This document shows positions 37,587 to 45,023 of a stretch of DNA of 64,000 nt, piece by piece; within the stretch, counting starts at the first letter, position 1, and each line of letters begins with the position of its first letter. The DNA comes from JAZIHH01 sp036678685 (lineage in GTDB: Bacteria > Bacillota > UBA4882 > UBA10575): contig JAZIHH010000034.1 of the NCBI GenBank assembly GCA_036678685.1, positions 1-64,000 on the forward strand. Reading direction: 5' to 3'. Made by a program: the position numbers and the translations under genes. The notes under the pieces are model-generated. The model was given only the letters and a program-made list of their open reading frames with translations, did not search any database and had not been told where the DNA came from.

Positions 37587-38485
37587 TCAACCTTTAAGTC
37601 CGCCCAGGGTCAACCCTTCAATGAAGTACTTCTGGGCGAAGAAAAACAAAACTATTAACGGCAAAACCACCAAAGTTGCGGCGGCCATCAAAATATGCCA
37701 CTGCGTGCTGTACATTCCGGTGAGCATTTTCAGGCCCAGCGCCACAGTATACATTTTTTCCTCGTTTAAAAAAAGCAACGGTCCAAAAAAATCATTCCAC
37801 GTATACATAAACGAAAAGATGGCCACCACAGCCAAAGCCGGCTTGGAGATGGGCATTATGACATTTAAGATAATCTGCAGGTAATTGGCGCCATCCACAA
37901 AGGCCGCTTCATCATATTCCAAGGGTATGGTTTTAAAAAACTGGTGGAGCATAAAAATATAAAAGGCATTGCCGAAAAAGGCCGGCACTGTTAACGGGGC
38001 AAAAGTATTGAGCCCGCCCAAGTATTTCCAGATAACGACCAGAGGAACCAAGGTTACCACTTGGGGAAGCATTAAAGTACTTAAACAAAGGGCATACATG
38101 ATATTCCGGCCCCGGAAGTCTATCCGGGCAAAGGCATAAGCCATAATGGTATTACTGAACAAGGCCCCGATTATATTCAAGGCGACAATAATCCCGGAAT
38201 TAAGGAAAAACCGTCCAAAGGGAAGCATGGTGAAGACATCGGCAAAATTTTTCCACTGCGGCTTTTCCGGCAGCCATACCGGCGGCATCGTAAATATTTC
38301 CCGCATATTCATAACCGAACTCCGTAAAAGCCAAAGAAACGGCATGGTGGTAAAGAGGGCTCCTATGATCAACACGCTGTAAAGCATGACCCGCTGGAAA
38401 ACGGCTTTTTTTTCCGCGAAGGAGACCGTCTTCTTCTTATCGTTGGCATTGTTGGAAGTTTGTTTATTCCTGTCTTTTCGGTCAC
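37587..38485 (-). CDS. Sugar ABC transporter permease, MalG type, frameshifted near the N-terminus
   Basis: CUT1-family inner-membrane permease. The main frame (from ATG 38387) has six membrane helices and the EAA loop IPLEYDEAAFVDGANYLQII that contacts the ATPase. That ATG has no RBS, whereas a GTG at 38485, overlapping the stop of the upstream permease and with GAGGTG eight bases before it, is a proper start in a different frame. Restoring one missing base between 38406 and about 38475 (there is a T8 run at 38406-38413) joins them into ~300 codons and supplies the missing cytoplasmic N-terminus (KKKTVSFAEKKAVFQRV). Confidence 0.85.
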
Positions 38486-39414
38486 TATTTTTTCACCTCA
38501 CCCTCGTAAAACACCCAAAGCGAGGAACTCTTGAAGATGACGCCGGAAATGATCATAGTAACCACAAAGAGAAACCACGCCATGGCACAGGCATAACCCA
38601 TATGGGAAAATTGAAAAGCCTGCCGGTAGAGGTGTAAAACATAAAAAAGCGAAGCATTTGCCGGCCCGCCGCCGGTCATCATGAACGGCTGGGTAAAGGT
38701 CTGGACCCCGGTGATAAAACCGATCACCACCGTATAGAAGATAATCGGCGTCATCAAGGGCAGTATGATGTGACGAAAACGGTGCCAGCCGCTTCCCCCG
38801 TCAATCTCCACCGCTTCCAGCAGTTCCCTGGGTATTCCCTGCAATCCGGCTAAAAAAATAATGACGGTGCTGCCCACGCTCCATAAGCTCATCAAAATAA
38901 AGCTCGGGATGACGGTTTCCGAACCGAAAACCCACCGTTGCGGGGGGAATCCGAACCATTCCAATATTATATTCAAGAGTCCGAAGTGGGGATTGAAAAG
39001 CCAGAGCCAAAGGACGGAATTTACGGCAATCGGGAGAATGGACGGCAGATAATACAAAGTACGAAAAAACCTTATTCCCCGGACATTGGTATTCAAAAGC
39101 AGAGCGGTGACAAAGGCGACGATGATCTGTACCGGCACCCCGGCAAAAGTATAATAGGCTGTTACGCCCACCGCCTGCCAAAAGGAAGGATCAACGGTAA
39201 ACATCATTTTATAGTTGTTAAGCCCGATGTACTGCGGAGGGCCGACCATATCCCAATCACATAAACTGGCGACCAGGCTTACGAGCAAAGGCAAAGCCAC
39301 CCACAGGGTCAGTCCGCTAACAGCAGGGGAAATCAACAACCAGCCCCACCGGTTCCGGTAGCGGGAAAGGTGCATTTTTTTATGTTTTTTGGTTATCTCC
39401 GGCCTTGTTTCCAT
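38485..39414 (-). CDS. Sugar ABC transporter permease, MalF type
   Basis: CUT1-family permease of ~309 residues from ATG 39414 (METRPEITKKHKK; AAAGGAG upstream). Six membrane helices, first at LLISPAVSGLTLWVALPLLV; EAA loop IPRELLEAVEIDGGSGWHRF. Between the binding-protein gene and the second permease; stop overlaps the next start (TAGTG). No ATPase gene is nearby, so it probably shares an MsmX-type ATPase encoded elsewhere (inference). Confidence 0.92.
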   Translation of the reverse strand: METRPEITKKHKKMHLSRYRNRWGWLLISPAVSGLTLWVALPLLVSLVASLCDWDMVGPPQYIGLNNYKMMFTVDPSFWQAVGVTAYYTFAGVPVQIIVAFVTALLLNTNVRGIRFFRTLYYLPSILPIAVNSVLWLWLFNPHFGLLNIILEWFGFPPQRWVFGSETVIPSFILMSLWSVGSTVIIFLAGLQGIPRELLEAVEIDGGSGWHRFRHIILPLMTPIIFYTVVIGFITGVQTFTQPFMMTGGGPANASLFYVLHLYRQAFQFSHMGYACAMAWFLFVVTMIISGVIFKSSSLWVFYEGEVKK

Positions 39415-39448
39415 AGCGAACTCCTTTCTAATAACAGGATGCTCTTCA

Positions 39449-39483
39449 ATCCGGACTGGGACCTTTTTGGTCCCAGTCCGGAT
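39449..39483. repeat. Perfect 15-base-pair hairpin between binding-protein and permease genes
   Basis: ATCCGGACTGGGACC (39449-39463), loop TTTTT, then its exact complement to 39483. No T tract follows on the minus strand. It probably acts as an intercistronic stabiliser or attenuator so that binding protein outnumbers permease. Confidence 0.75.
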
Positions 39484-39496
39484 TCGCCCTGCAGTT

Positions 39497-40845
39497 CTAC
39501 CACCAAGCTCCTTGCAGCAAATCAAGCTGGGTAACCCGTTCCCGCGCCGCTTTTACCGCCTCTTCAGCGGTGGCTTTGCCAAGCCATACCTTATCCAATT
39601 CCGGAGCAATCGCTTCACCCCAGATCCGGGCAAAGTTCTTAACCGCTGCCGAATAGACAACTCTGGCGATTTCCATCGAGTCTACCACTGCTTCTTTGTA
39701 TCCTTTCGGATGAACTGGGTTGTCAATCCATTTGCTTAAATCGGTAGGATTGGTGTACCAGGATACTTTCGTCGGCATCCAGAGGCCGCTGGTATACAAG
39801 TCCAGGGTTTTTTCGGGGGTCATCATCCATTTATGCAACTCCCAGGCCTCTTCAGGATGGGGAGTACTCTGGAAAATAACCGAAGCACCGCTGATATACA
39901 TTTGTGCGGGTTTTTTCCAGATCGGCAAGGCGCCCACTCCCAACGAGAAATCCATCTTCGCCAAATCCAGCAGTTCCCATTGGCCCGTAATAAAGAAGCC
40001 CAGCTGTCCGTTGGCCAACATAATGGCCGGGGCAGGCATGGCGGCCGCCGCCGCTGAACTCGGGTCCGCGTACGGCATGACATGGTGGACATGGATTAAA
40101 TCGGCTATTTTCTGAATAACTTCGATGGACTCGGGTTTATCCAATAAAAATTCCGTGCCGTCCCTGGAGACAAGATCTCCTCCGTTGCTCCACAGCGGCG
40201 GGAAGAGCATAGCCCACCACAGATCCATCCCTATGCCGTATCTGACAATTCTGTTGGGATCAAAACCCGGTTCCCCGGGTTTCCTCCCGTTCCGGTCCCT
40301 GACGATTTCCCGGGCGTAAGCGACAAACTCATCCCATGTCCAGGCATTACGATAATCGGTCGGCGGTTCCGGGACGCCGGCCTCCCTCAGGACATCCTTG
40401 TTGTAAAACAACACCTGGCATTCGGCTGCCGTGTAAGAGCCGACGATCTTGTCGTCCAGTCTCATCCAGACCTGCGGGAGATAATCTTTATCCATTCCGT
40501 CCCGCTCGACATAGCGCGCCAAATCAAGGATCCGTCCGGCAGCATACCAATCGCCGACATCTTCCTCGCGGAAATAACCCAAATCCGGTAAGACATTCGC
40601 CTGGGCCAAAGCTTTCATCTTGGCGGAAAACTCTATTCCCACAAAGTCGGCGCTCAAATACATCGGCCTGACCCTGATCCCGGGATGGGCCGTTTCAAAA
40701 TCAGCCAGGGCATTTTCAATCGCGATTTTCTCGTTGGGACTGCCCCAGTAAACATAGGTCAGAGTCACATCCTTGGCAAAAGAAACCCCTCCGGTCACCC
40801 CTAACAAAAGGGTTAAAGCAAAAGGAAAGCCAATACTTTTTTCAC
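39497..40845 (-). CDS. Extracellular sugar-binding protein of an ABC transporter, frameshifted in the signal peptide
   Basis: Family 1 solute-binding protein. The main frame covers the mature protein (DVTLTYVYWGSPNEKIAIEN, AYAREIVRDRN, LANGQLGFFITGQWELLDLA, WELHKWMMTPEKTLDLYTSG), but begins inside a signal peptide. Upstream, GTG 40845 with AAGGAGG opens MKKVLAFLLL and stops; adding one T at the three-base run 40815-40817 continues it as LTLLLGVTGGVSFAKD, a complete signal peptide. Full length then is ~449 residues. First gene of the operon with two permeases. The sugar is unknown. Confidence 0.87.
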
Positions 40846-40947
40846 CGTTTAACCTCCTTTTTTGTTTTAATTTAATTAATTAATTTAGATGTATAACCAA
40901 AGCCCTCTCCACCACCTCCTTCCTCCGGTAAGTTCTTATTTTGGCTT

Positions 40948-40959
40948 TTAATCGATTAA
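40948..40959. promoter_or_regulatory. Operator-like palindrome 1
   Basis: TTAATCGATTAA, a perfect 12-base palindrome with the central CG step usual for LacI-family operators, ~105 bases before the binding-protein start. Confidence 0.55.
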
Positions 40960-41058
40960 CATTTTAAGCAGGATTGCCTGCTGGATCCCCATCTTTTTCT
41001 CCAACTTATTTCATAGCGGTTAAAGATTAAGCGGTTTCAGGGCATAAGCAAGAGTATT

Positions 41059-41070
41059 TTAAACGATTAA
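41059..41070. promoter_or_regulatory. Operator-like palindrome 2
   Basis: TTAAACGATTAA, identical to the copy at 41178 and differing by one base from the one at 40948. Confidence 0.55.
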
Positions 41071-41177
41071 CCTTTTTCTTAAAAAAACTGACTGATTGTC
41101 CTTGGTAAATATTCTTTTATCCCTATCATAATCCCTGTTTTACTTGTTCCAGCATCCAAATGGTTTTCCGCCGGAAA

Positions 41178-41189
41178 TTAAACGATTAA
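41178..41189. promoter_or_regulatory. Operator-like palindrome 3
   Basis: TTAAACGATTAA, third copy; spacing between copies is 111 and 119 bases, which could allow looping. Confidence 0.55.
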
Positions 41190-41300
41190 TTTGTCGCTTA
41201 TATTATTCTCCATTTTTTTCACAATTCCTTTTTTTCACCAAAAAATATCTCAATTTTATTTAAAAAAAGTAAAAATAGCGTTACCCCATGTATTTGCCGT

Positions 41301-41350
41301 AAAAAAAGCCCCCGATCCCTAAGGGATAAGAGGCTCGCGGTTTAAACTCC
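41301..41350 (-). terminator. ilvC terminator resembling a T-box terminator
   Basis: On the minus strand CCGCGAGCCTCTTATCCCTT is followed by AGGGATCGGGGGC and seven T, 20 bases after the ilvC stop. The layout is that of a T-box antiterminator/terminator, but the T-box core GGTGGTACC is replaced by GTTTAAACC and no stem I is present. Confidence 0.7.
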
Positions 41351-41369
41351 TCCGGTTATGTCCCGTAAG

Positions 41370-42362
41370 CTACCGGCTTTTAATCCAGGGCATCATGTCC
41401 CGGAGGACCCGCCCGATCTTCTCGATGGGATGCTCCGCCTCCCGCCGCCGCATGGCATTAAAAGACGGGCGGCCGGCCTGGTTCTCCAGAATCCATTCCC
41501 GGGCAAAGACGCCCTCCTGAATTTCACGGAGAATTTTTTTCATTTCCTCTCTGGTTTCCCGGGTAATGATCCGCTTCCCTCTGGTCAAATCCCCGTATTC
41601 CGCAGTGTCACTAATCGAGTAACGCATCCGGGCAATTCCGCCTTCATAGATCAAATCGGTGATTAGTTTAATCTCGTGCAGGCACTCGAAATAGGCGATT
41701 TCCGGCTGGTACCCGGCTTCCACCAGCGTGTCAAAACCGGCCTTGATCAGTTCGGCCAGCCCGCCACAGAGCACAACCTGCTCGCCAAAGAGGTCGGTTT
41801 CGGTCTCCTCCTGGAAGGTGGTTTCCAGAACTCCGGCCCGGGTGCCCCCAATTCCCTTGGCATAAGCCAAAGCAATTTCTTTCGCTTTACCCGAATAATC
41901 TTGATGTACGGCGATCAGGCAGGGAACACCTTTGCCCTCGGTAAAAACCCGGCGTACCAGGTGACCGGGGCCTTTAGGCGCCACCATAATCACATCGCAG
42001 TCTTTCGGGGGGACAATTTGGTTATAATGAATATTAAACCCGTGGGAAAACATTAAAACTTTGCCCTCGGTCATTTCGGGCGCAATCTCCTCCCGGTAAA
42101 CCGCCGCCTGAACCTGGTCGGGCACGAGCATCTGAATGACTTGGGCCCTTGCCGCCGCCTCCCGCGCGGTGACCGGTTTAAAGCCGTCTTCAATCGCCGC
42201 CCCGTACCGGGCGCTGCCGGGTTTCGCCGCCACGATCACATCGAGCCCGCTGTCCCGCAGGTTCTGGGCTTGGGCGTGTCCCTGGCTGCCGTAACCGATC
42301 ACCGCAATCGTTTTGTCCTTTAAATACTTTAAATCAGCATCCTGGTCACGGTAGATCTTCAT
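41370..42362 (-). CDS. ilvC: Ketol-acid reductoisomerase
   Basis: Second step of branched-chain amino acid synthesis, Mg- and NAD(P)H-dependent. 330 residues, class I: Rossmann domain with IAVIGYGSQGHAQAQNLRDS, then the knotted domain with FGEQVVLCGGLAELIKAGFD, EIAYFECLHEIKLITDLIYE and the Ser/Glu site YSISDTAEYGDLTRG. ATG 42362 with GGAGG-type RBS. Last gene of ilvB-ilvN-ilvC. Confidence 0.97.
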   Translation of the reverse strand: MKIYRDQDADLKYLKDKTIAVIGYGSQGHAQAQNLRDSGLDVIVAAKPGSARYGAAIEDGFKPVTAREAAARAQVIQMLVPDQVQAAVYREEIAPEMTEGKVLMFSHGFNIHYNQIVPPKDCDVIMVAPKGPGHLVRRVFTEGKGVPCLIAVHQDYSGKAKEIALAYAKGIGGTRAGVLETTFQEETETDLFGEQVVLCGGLAELIKAGFDTLVEAGYQPEIAYFECLHEIKLITDLIYEGGIARMRYSISDTAEYGDLTRGKRIITRETREEMKKILREIQEGVFAREWILENQAGRPSFNAMRRREAEHPIEKIGRVLRDMMPWIKSR

Positions 42363-42395
42363 CCTTTTTCTCCTCCCCTCAATTTTATTAAACCG

Positions 42396-42884
42396 TCACC
42401 GGCCGGCCGCCGACCGCACAAGGGCAACTTTGCCGGTCCGGGCGATCTCCTTGATACCAAACGGCTTCAGCATGGACAAGATGGCCTCGATCTTATCCGT
42501 ATCCCCGGTTACTTCAATAATGGCCCCCTCTTGGGAAACGTCGACAATTTTCGCCCGGAAAATATCGACAATCTGCAAAATTTCCGAACGGTTCCCGGGT
42601 CCGCAATGAACTTTGATAAGGGCCAATTCCCGCTCCACCGCTTTATCCCGGGTGATATCGCTGATTTTGATCACGTCAATCAGTTTGTAAAGTTGCTTGG
42701 TGATCTGCTCCAGTTCGGTTTCGTCCTCCGCCTCCACGACCAAGGTAATCCGGGAGATTGACGGATCTTCGGTTTCTCCCACGGCTATACTGTTAATATT
42801 ATACCCCCTCCTGCTGTACAGGCCGGCCACACGGACCATGACGCCCGGGTTATTCGCGACCAGCATGGCTAAAGTGTGTCTCAT
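42396..42884 (-). CDS. ilvN: Acetolactate synthase small (regulatory) subunit
   Basis: 162 residues with the N-terminal ACT domain binding valine (TLAMLVANNPGVMVRVAGLY, SRRGYNINSIAVGETEDPS) and the C-terminal ACT-like half (ALIKVHCGPGNRSEILQIVD). ATG 42884 overlaps the stop of ilvB (ATGA), so translation is coupled. A longer open frame upstream lies inside ilvB and is not used. Confidence 0.95.
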   Translation of the reverse strand: MRHTLAMLVANNPGVMVRVAGLYSRRGYNINSIAVGETEDPSISRITLVVEAEDETELEQITKQLYKLIDVIKISDITRDKAVERELALIKVHCGPGNRSEILQIVDIFRAKIVDVSQEGAIIEVTGDTDKIEAILSMLKPFGIKEIARTGKVALVRSAAGR

Positions 42885-44554
42885 GACTCTTCCACCCCCA
42901 ACATATCTTGAATCGCCGCGTTCGGGGGAACCATCGGCATGACATTCTCCTCCGGATTGATATGACAATTGACCAGGACCGGTCCGGGATAAGCAAGCGC
43001 CTCTTTCAGAACAGACGCCACTTCTTCCGGTTTCTTGGCTTCCAGGGCCTTGACGCCGTAAGCCTCGGCAAGCCGGCAGAAGTCGGGGTTTTGCAGCAAA
43101 GTCGCGGAATATCTTCTCTCGCAGAACAATTCCTGCCACTGCCGGACCATCCCCAAATAACCGTTGTTAAGAATTATAATCTTTACCGGAAGGTCGTACG
43201 TGGCCACCGTGGCCAGTTCCTGAATGTTCATTTGAATACTGCCGTCGCCGGCGATATCCACCACCAGCCGGTCCGGGTTTCCGATCTGGGCCCCCACGGC
43301 CGCCGGGAAACCAAAACCCATCGTCCCCAACCCTCCGGAGGTAATAAGCGAACGGGGGCGGAGGAAATTGTAATACTGGGCCGCCCACATCTGATTTTGC
43401 CCTACCTCCGTACAGATGATCGCGTCCCCGCCGGTGAGTTCGGAGAGGAGTTCCACTACCATCTGGGGAGGAATTAACCCGCCTTCCTTGTTGTAGGTTA
43501 AAGGATACTTCTTCTTCCAAGCCTCAATCTGGGCCAGCCAGTCCGGGTGTTGGCGGGGGGAAAGAAGCGGTAAAAGTTCGCCCAGCACTTGTTTGATATC
43601 CCCGACAATGGGAATTTCCACGGCCACGTTCTTTCCGATCTCCGCCGGGTCAATATCGATCTGAATGATCCGGGCGCGGGGGGCAAAAGCGTCGACCCGC
43701 CCCGTCACCCGGTCGTCAAAACGGGCGCCGACCGCGATAATCAGATCGGCTTCGCTCACCGCGTAATTGGCGTAGGCGGTACCGTGCATCCCCAGCATCC
43801 GCAGGGAAAGTGGGTGATTGCCGGGAAAAGCATCCAGGCCCATCAGAGTGGTGGTCACCGGCGCTTGGATTGTTTCCGCCAGACGGAGGAGTTCTTGCTC
43901 CGCCCCGGAGATGATTACGCCCCCTCCTGCGTAAATCAGCGGCTTTTCCGCCTCTTTTATGGCCTGCGCGGCGTTCTTAATTTGCCGGCTGTTCCCGTTA
44001 TAGGTGGGTTTATACCCGGGGAGGTCTACCTTGTCCGGATAGTCATAATCCAGGAGGCCGGTACTGACGTCTTTGGGAATATCGATCAGCACCGGGCCGG
44101 GGCGGCCGGTGGTAGCGATATAAAAAGCCTCCTTGATTACTTTCGGCAAATCCTGGGCCTTCTTCACCAAATAATTGTGTTTGGTGATGGGGATGGTAAT
44201 CCCGGTAATGTCCGCTTCTTGAAAAGAATCTCTTCCCAACAGGGTGGTGGCCACCTGGCCGGTAAAAGCCACGACCGGGACGGAATCCATATACGCGGTT
44301 GCCAGACCGGTGACCAGGTTGGTGGCGCCCGGCCCTGAAGTGGCGATGCAGACCCCCGGTTTTCCGGTCGAACGGGCGTAACCGTGGGCCGCATGGGCCG
44401 CCGCCTGTTCGTGACGGGTTAAAATGTGCCGGAAACCCTCCTGGTAGAGGACATCATAGATCGGGATCACCGCGCCTCCGGGATAACCGAAAATTACTTC
44501 CACTCCCTCCCGCCGCAGACTCTCCACCAAGGCTTGTGCACCTGTCATTCTCAT
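42881..44554 (-). CDS. ilvB: Acetolactate synthase large (catalytic) subunit
   Basis: ThDP/FAD enzyme joining pyruvate with pyruvate or 2-ketobutyrate. 557 residues: PYR domain with VEVIFGYPGGAVIPIYDVLY, where FGYPGG is the biosynthetic type; HEQAAAHAAHGYARSTGKPG with the catalytic Glu; central FAD domain; ThDP motif DIAGDGSIQMNIQELATVAT to NNGYLGMVRQWQELF. ATG 44554 (GGAGG nine bases upstream). First gene of a T-box-controlled operon. Confidence 0.96.
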   Translation of the reverse strand: MRMTGAQALVESLRREGVEVIFGYPGGAVIPIYDVLYQEGFRHILTRHEQAAAHAAHGYARSTGKPGVCIATSGPGATNLVTGLATAYMDSVPVVAFTGQVATTLLGRDSFQEADITGITIPITKHNYLVKKAQDLPKVIKEAFYIATTGRPGPVLIDIPKDVSTGLLDYDYPDKVDLPGYKPTYNGNSRQIKNAAQAIKEAEKPLIYAGGGVIISGAEQELLRLAETIQAPVTTTLMGLDAFPGNHPLSLRMLGMHGTAYANYAVSEADLIIAVGARFDDRVTGRVDAFAPRARIIQIDIDPAEIGKNVAVEIPIVGDIKQVLGELLPLLSPRQHPDWLAQIEAWKKKYPLTYNKEGGLIPPQMVVELLSELTGGDAIICTEVGQNQMWAAQYYNFLRPRSLITSGGLGTMGFGFPAAVGAQIGNPDRLVVDIAGDGSIQMNIQELATVATYDLPVKIIILNNGYLGMVRQWQELFCERRYSATLLQNPDFCRLAEAYGVKALEAKKPEEVASVLKEALAYPGPVLVNCHINPEENVMPMVPPNAAIQDMLGVEES

Positions 44555-44579
44555 GCCTATCCGCCTCCGTAAAATCATA

Positions 44580-44858
44580 TAAAAAAAATCCGCCCTGTTA
44601 GGGACGAAATATTTCGTGGTACCACCCTACTTCTGTGCCGCCTCGCGGCTGGCACCCTTGACAAGTGTCCAAGACACTTACCGGTAACGGCTGGTCCGGC
44701 CGGGTCTACTTTTTTCAACCCGGCAGCTCCGGAGCGACCTTCAACCGGAAAACAGCACCGACTTGCACCATCCGTCGGCTCTCTTCGCCTTTACCGGTTT
44801 ACTCCTCTCCTTCCTCGCAGTTGTCCATTAGGCATTTGATATTTATTAGGTGTTTAAT
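44580..44858 (-). promoter_or_regulatory. T-box riboswitch leader of ilvBNC
   Basis: Stem I marks GCGAAGAGAGCCGACGGATGG and GGTGCAAGTCGG, T-box sequence AGGGTGGTACCACG (complement ~44617-44630), terminator ATTTCGTCCCTAACAGGGCG followed by eight T (~44580-44610). In the specifier region GAAGGTCGCTCC, GUC (Val) is a candidate codon; the assignment needs a structural fold. Confidence 0.9.
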
Positions 44859-44863
44859 TATAA

Positions 44864-44892
44864 ATATTATCCTGGCGGCGAGGTTTTGTCAA
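44864..44892 (-). promoter_or_regulatory. ilvB promoter
   Basis: TTGACA (44887-44892) and TAATAT (44864-44869), spacer 17. Confidence 0.8.
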
Positions 44893-45023
44893 GGGTAAAT
44901 TAATGAAAATTTCCTCTTTGTTGTTTTCCGGCCTTTTCCGGTCCCAAAGGGCCTTTAAACCCGCGGGGGAAGGCCCGCCCTGCCTTTCGCGGGGACAGCC
45001 CCGGCCGGTAATGCCGGTAATAG

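Larger units (their letters stand above)
40846..41300. other. Regulatory region upstream of the sugar transporter
   Basis: 455 AT-rich bases without a gene. It contains three near-identical 12-base palindromes (listed separately), likely the operators of a transporter-specific repressor. Confidence 0.6.

Noticed and set aside
42885..43139. Longer N-terminus for ilvN
   Set aside because: The extension lies inside ilvB and is not conserved; the ATGA-coupled start at 42884 fits the family.
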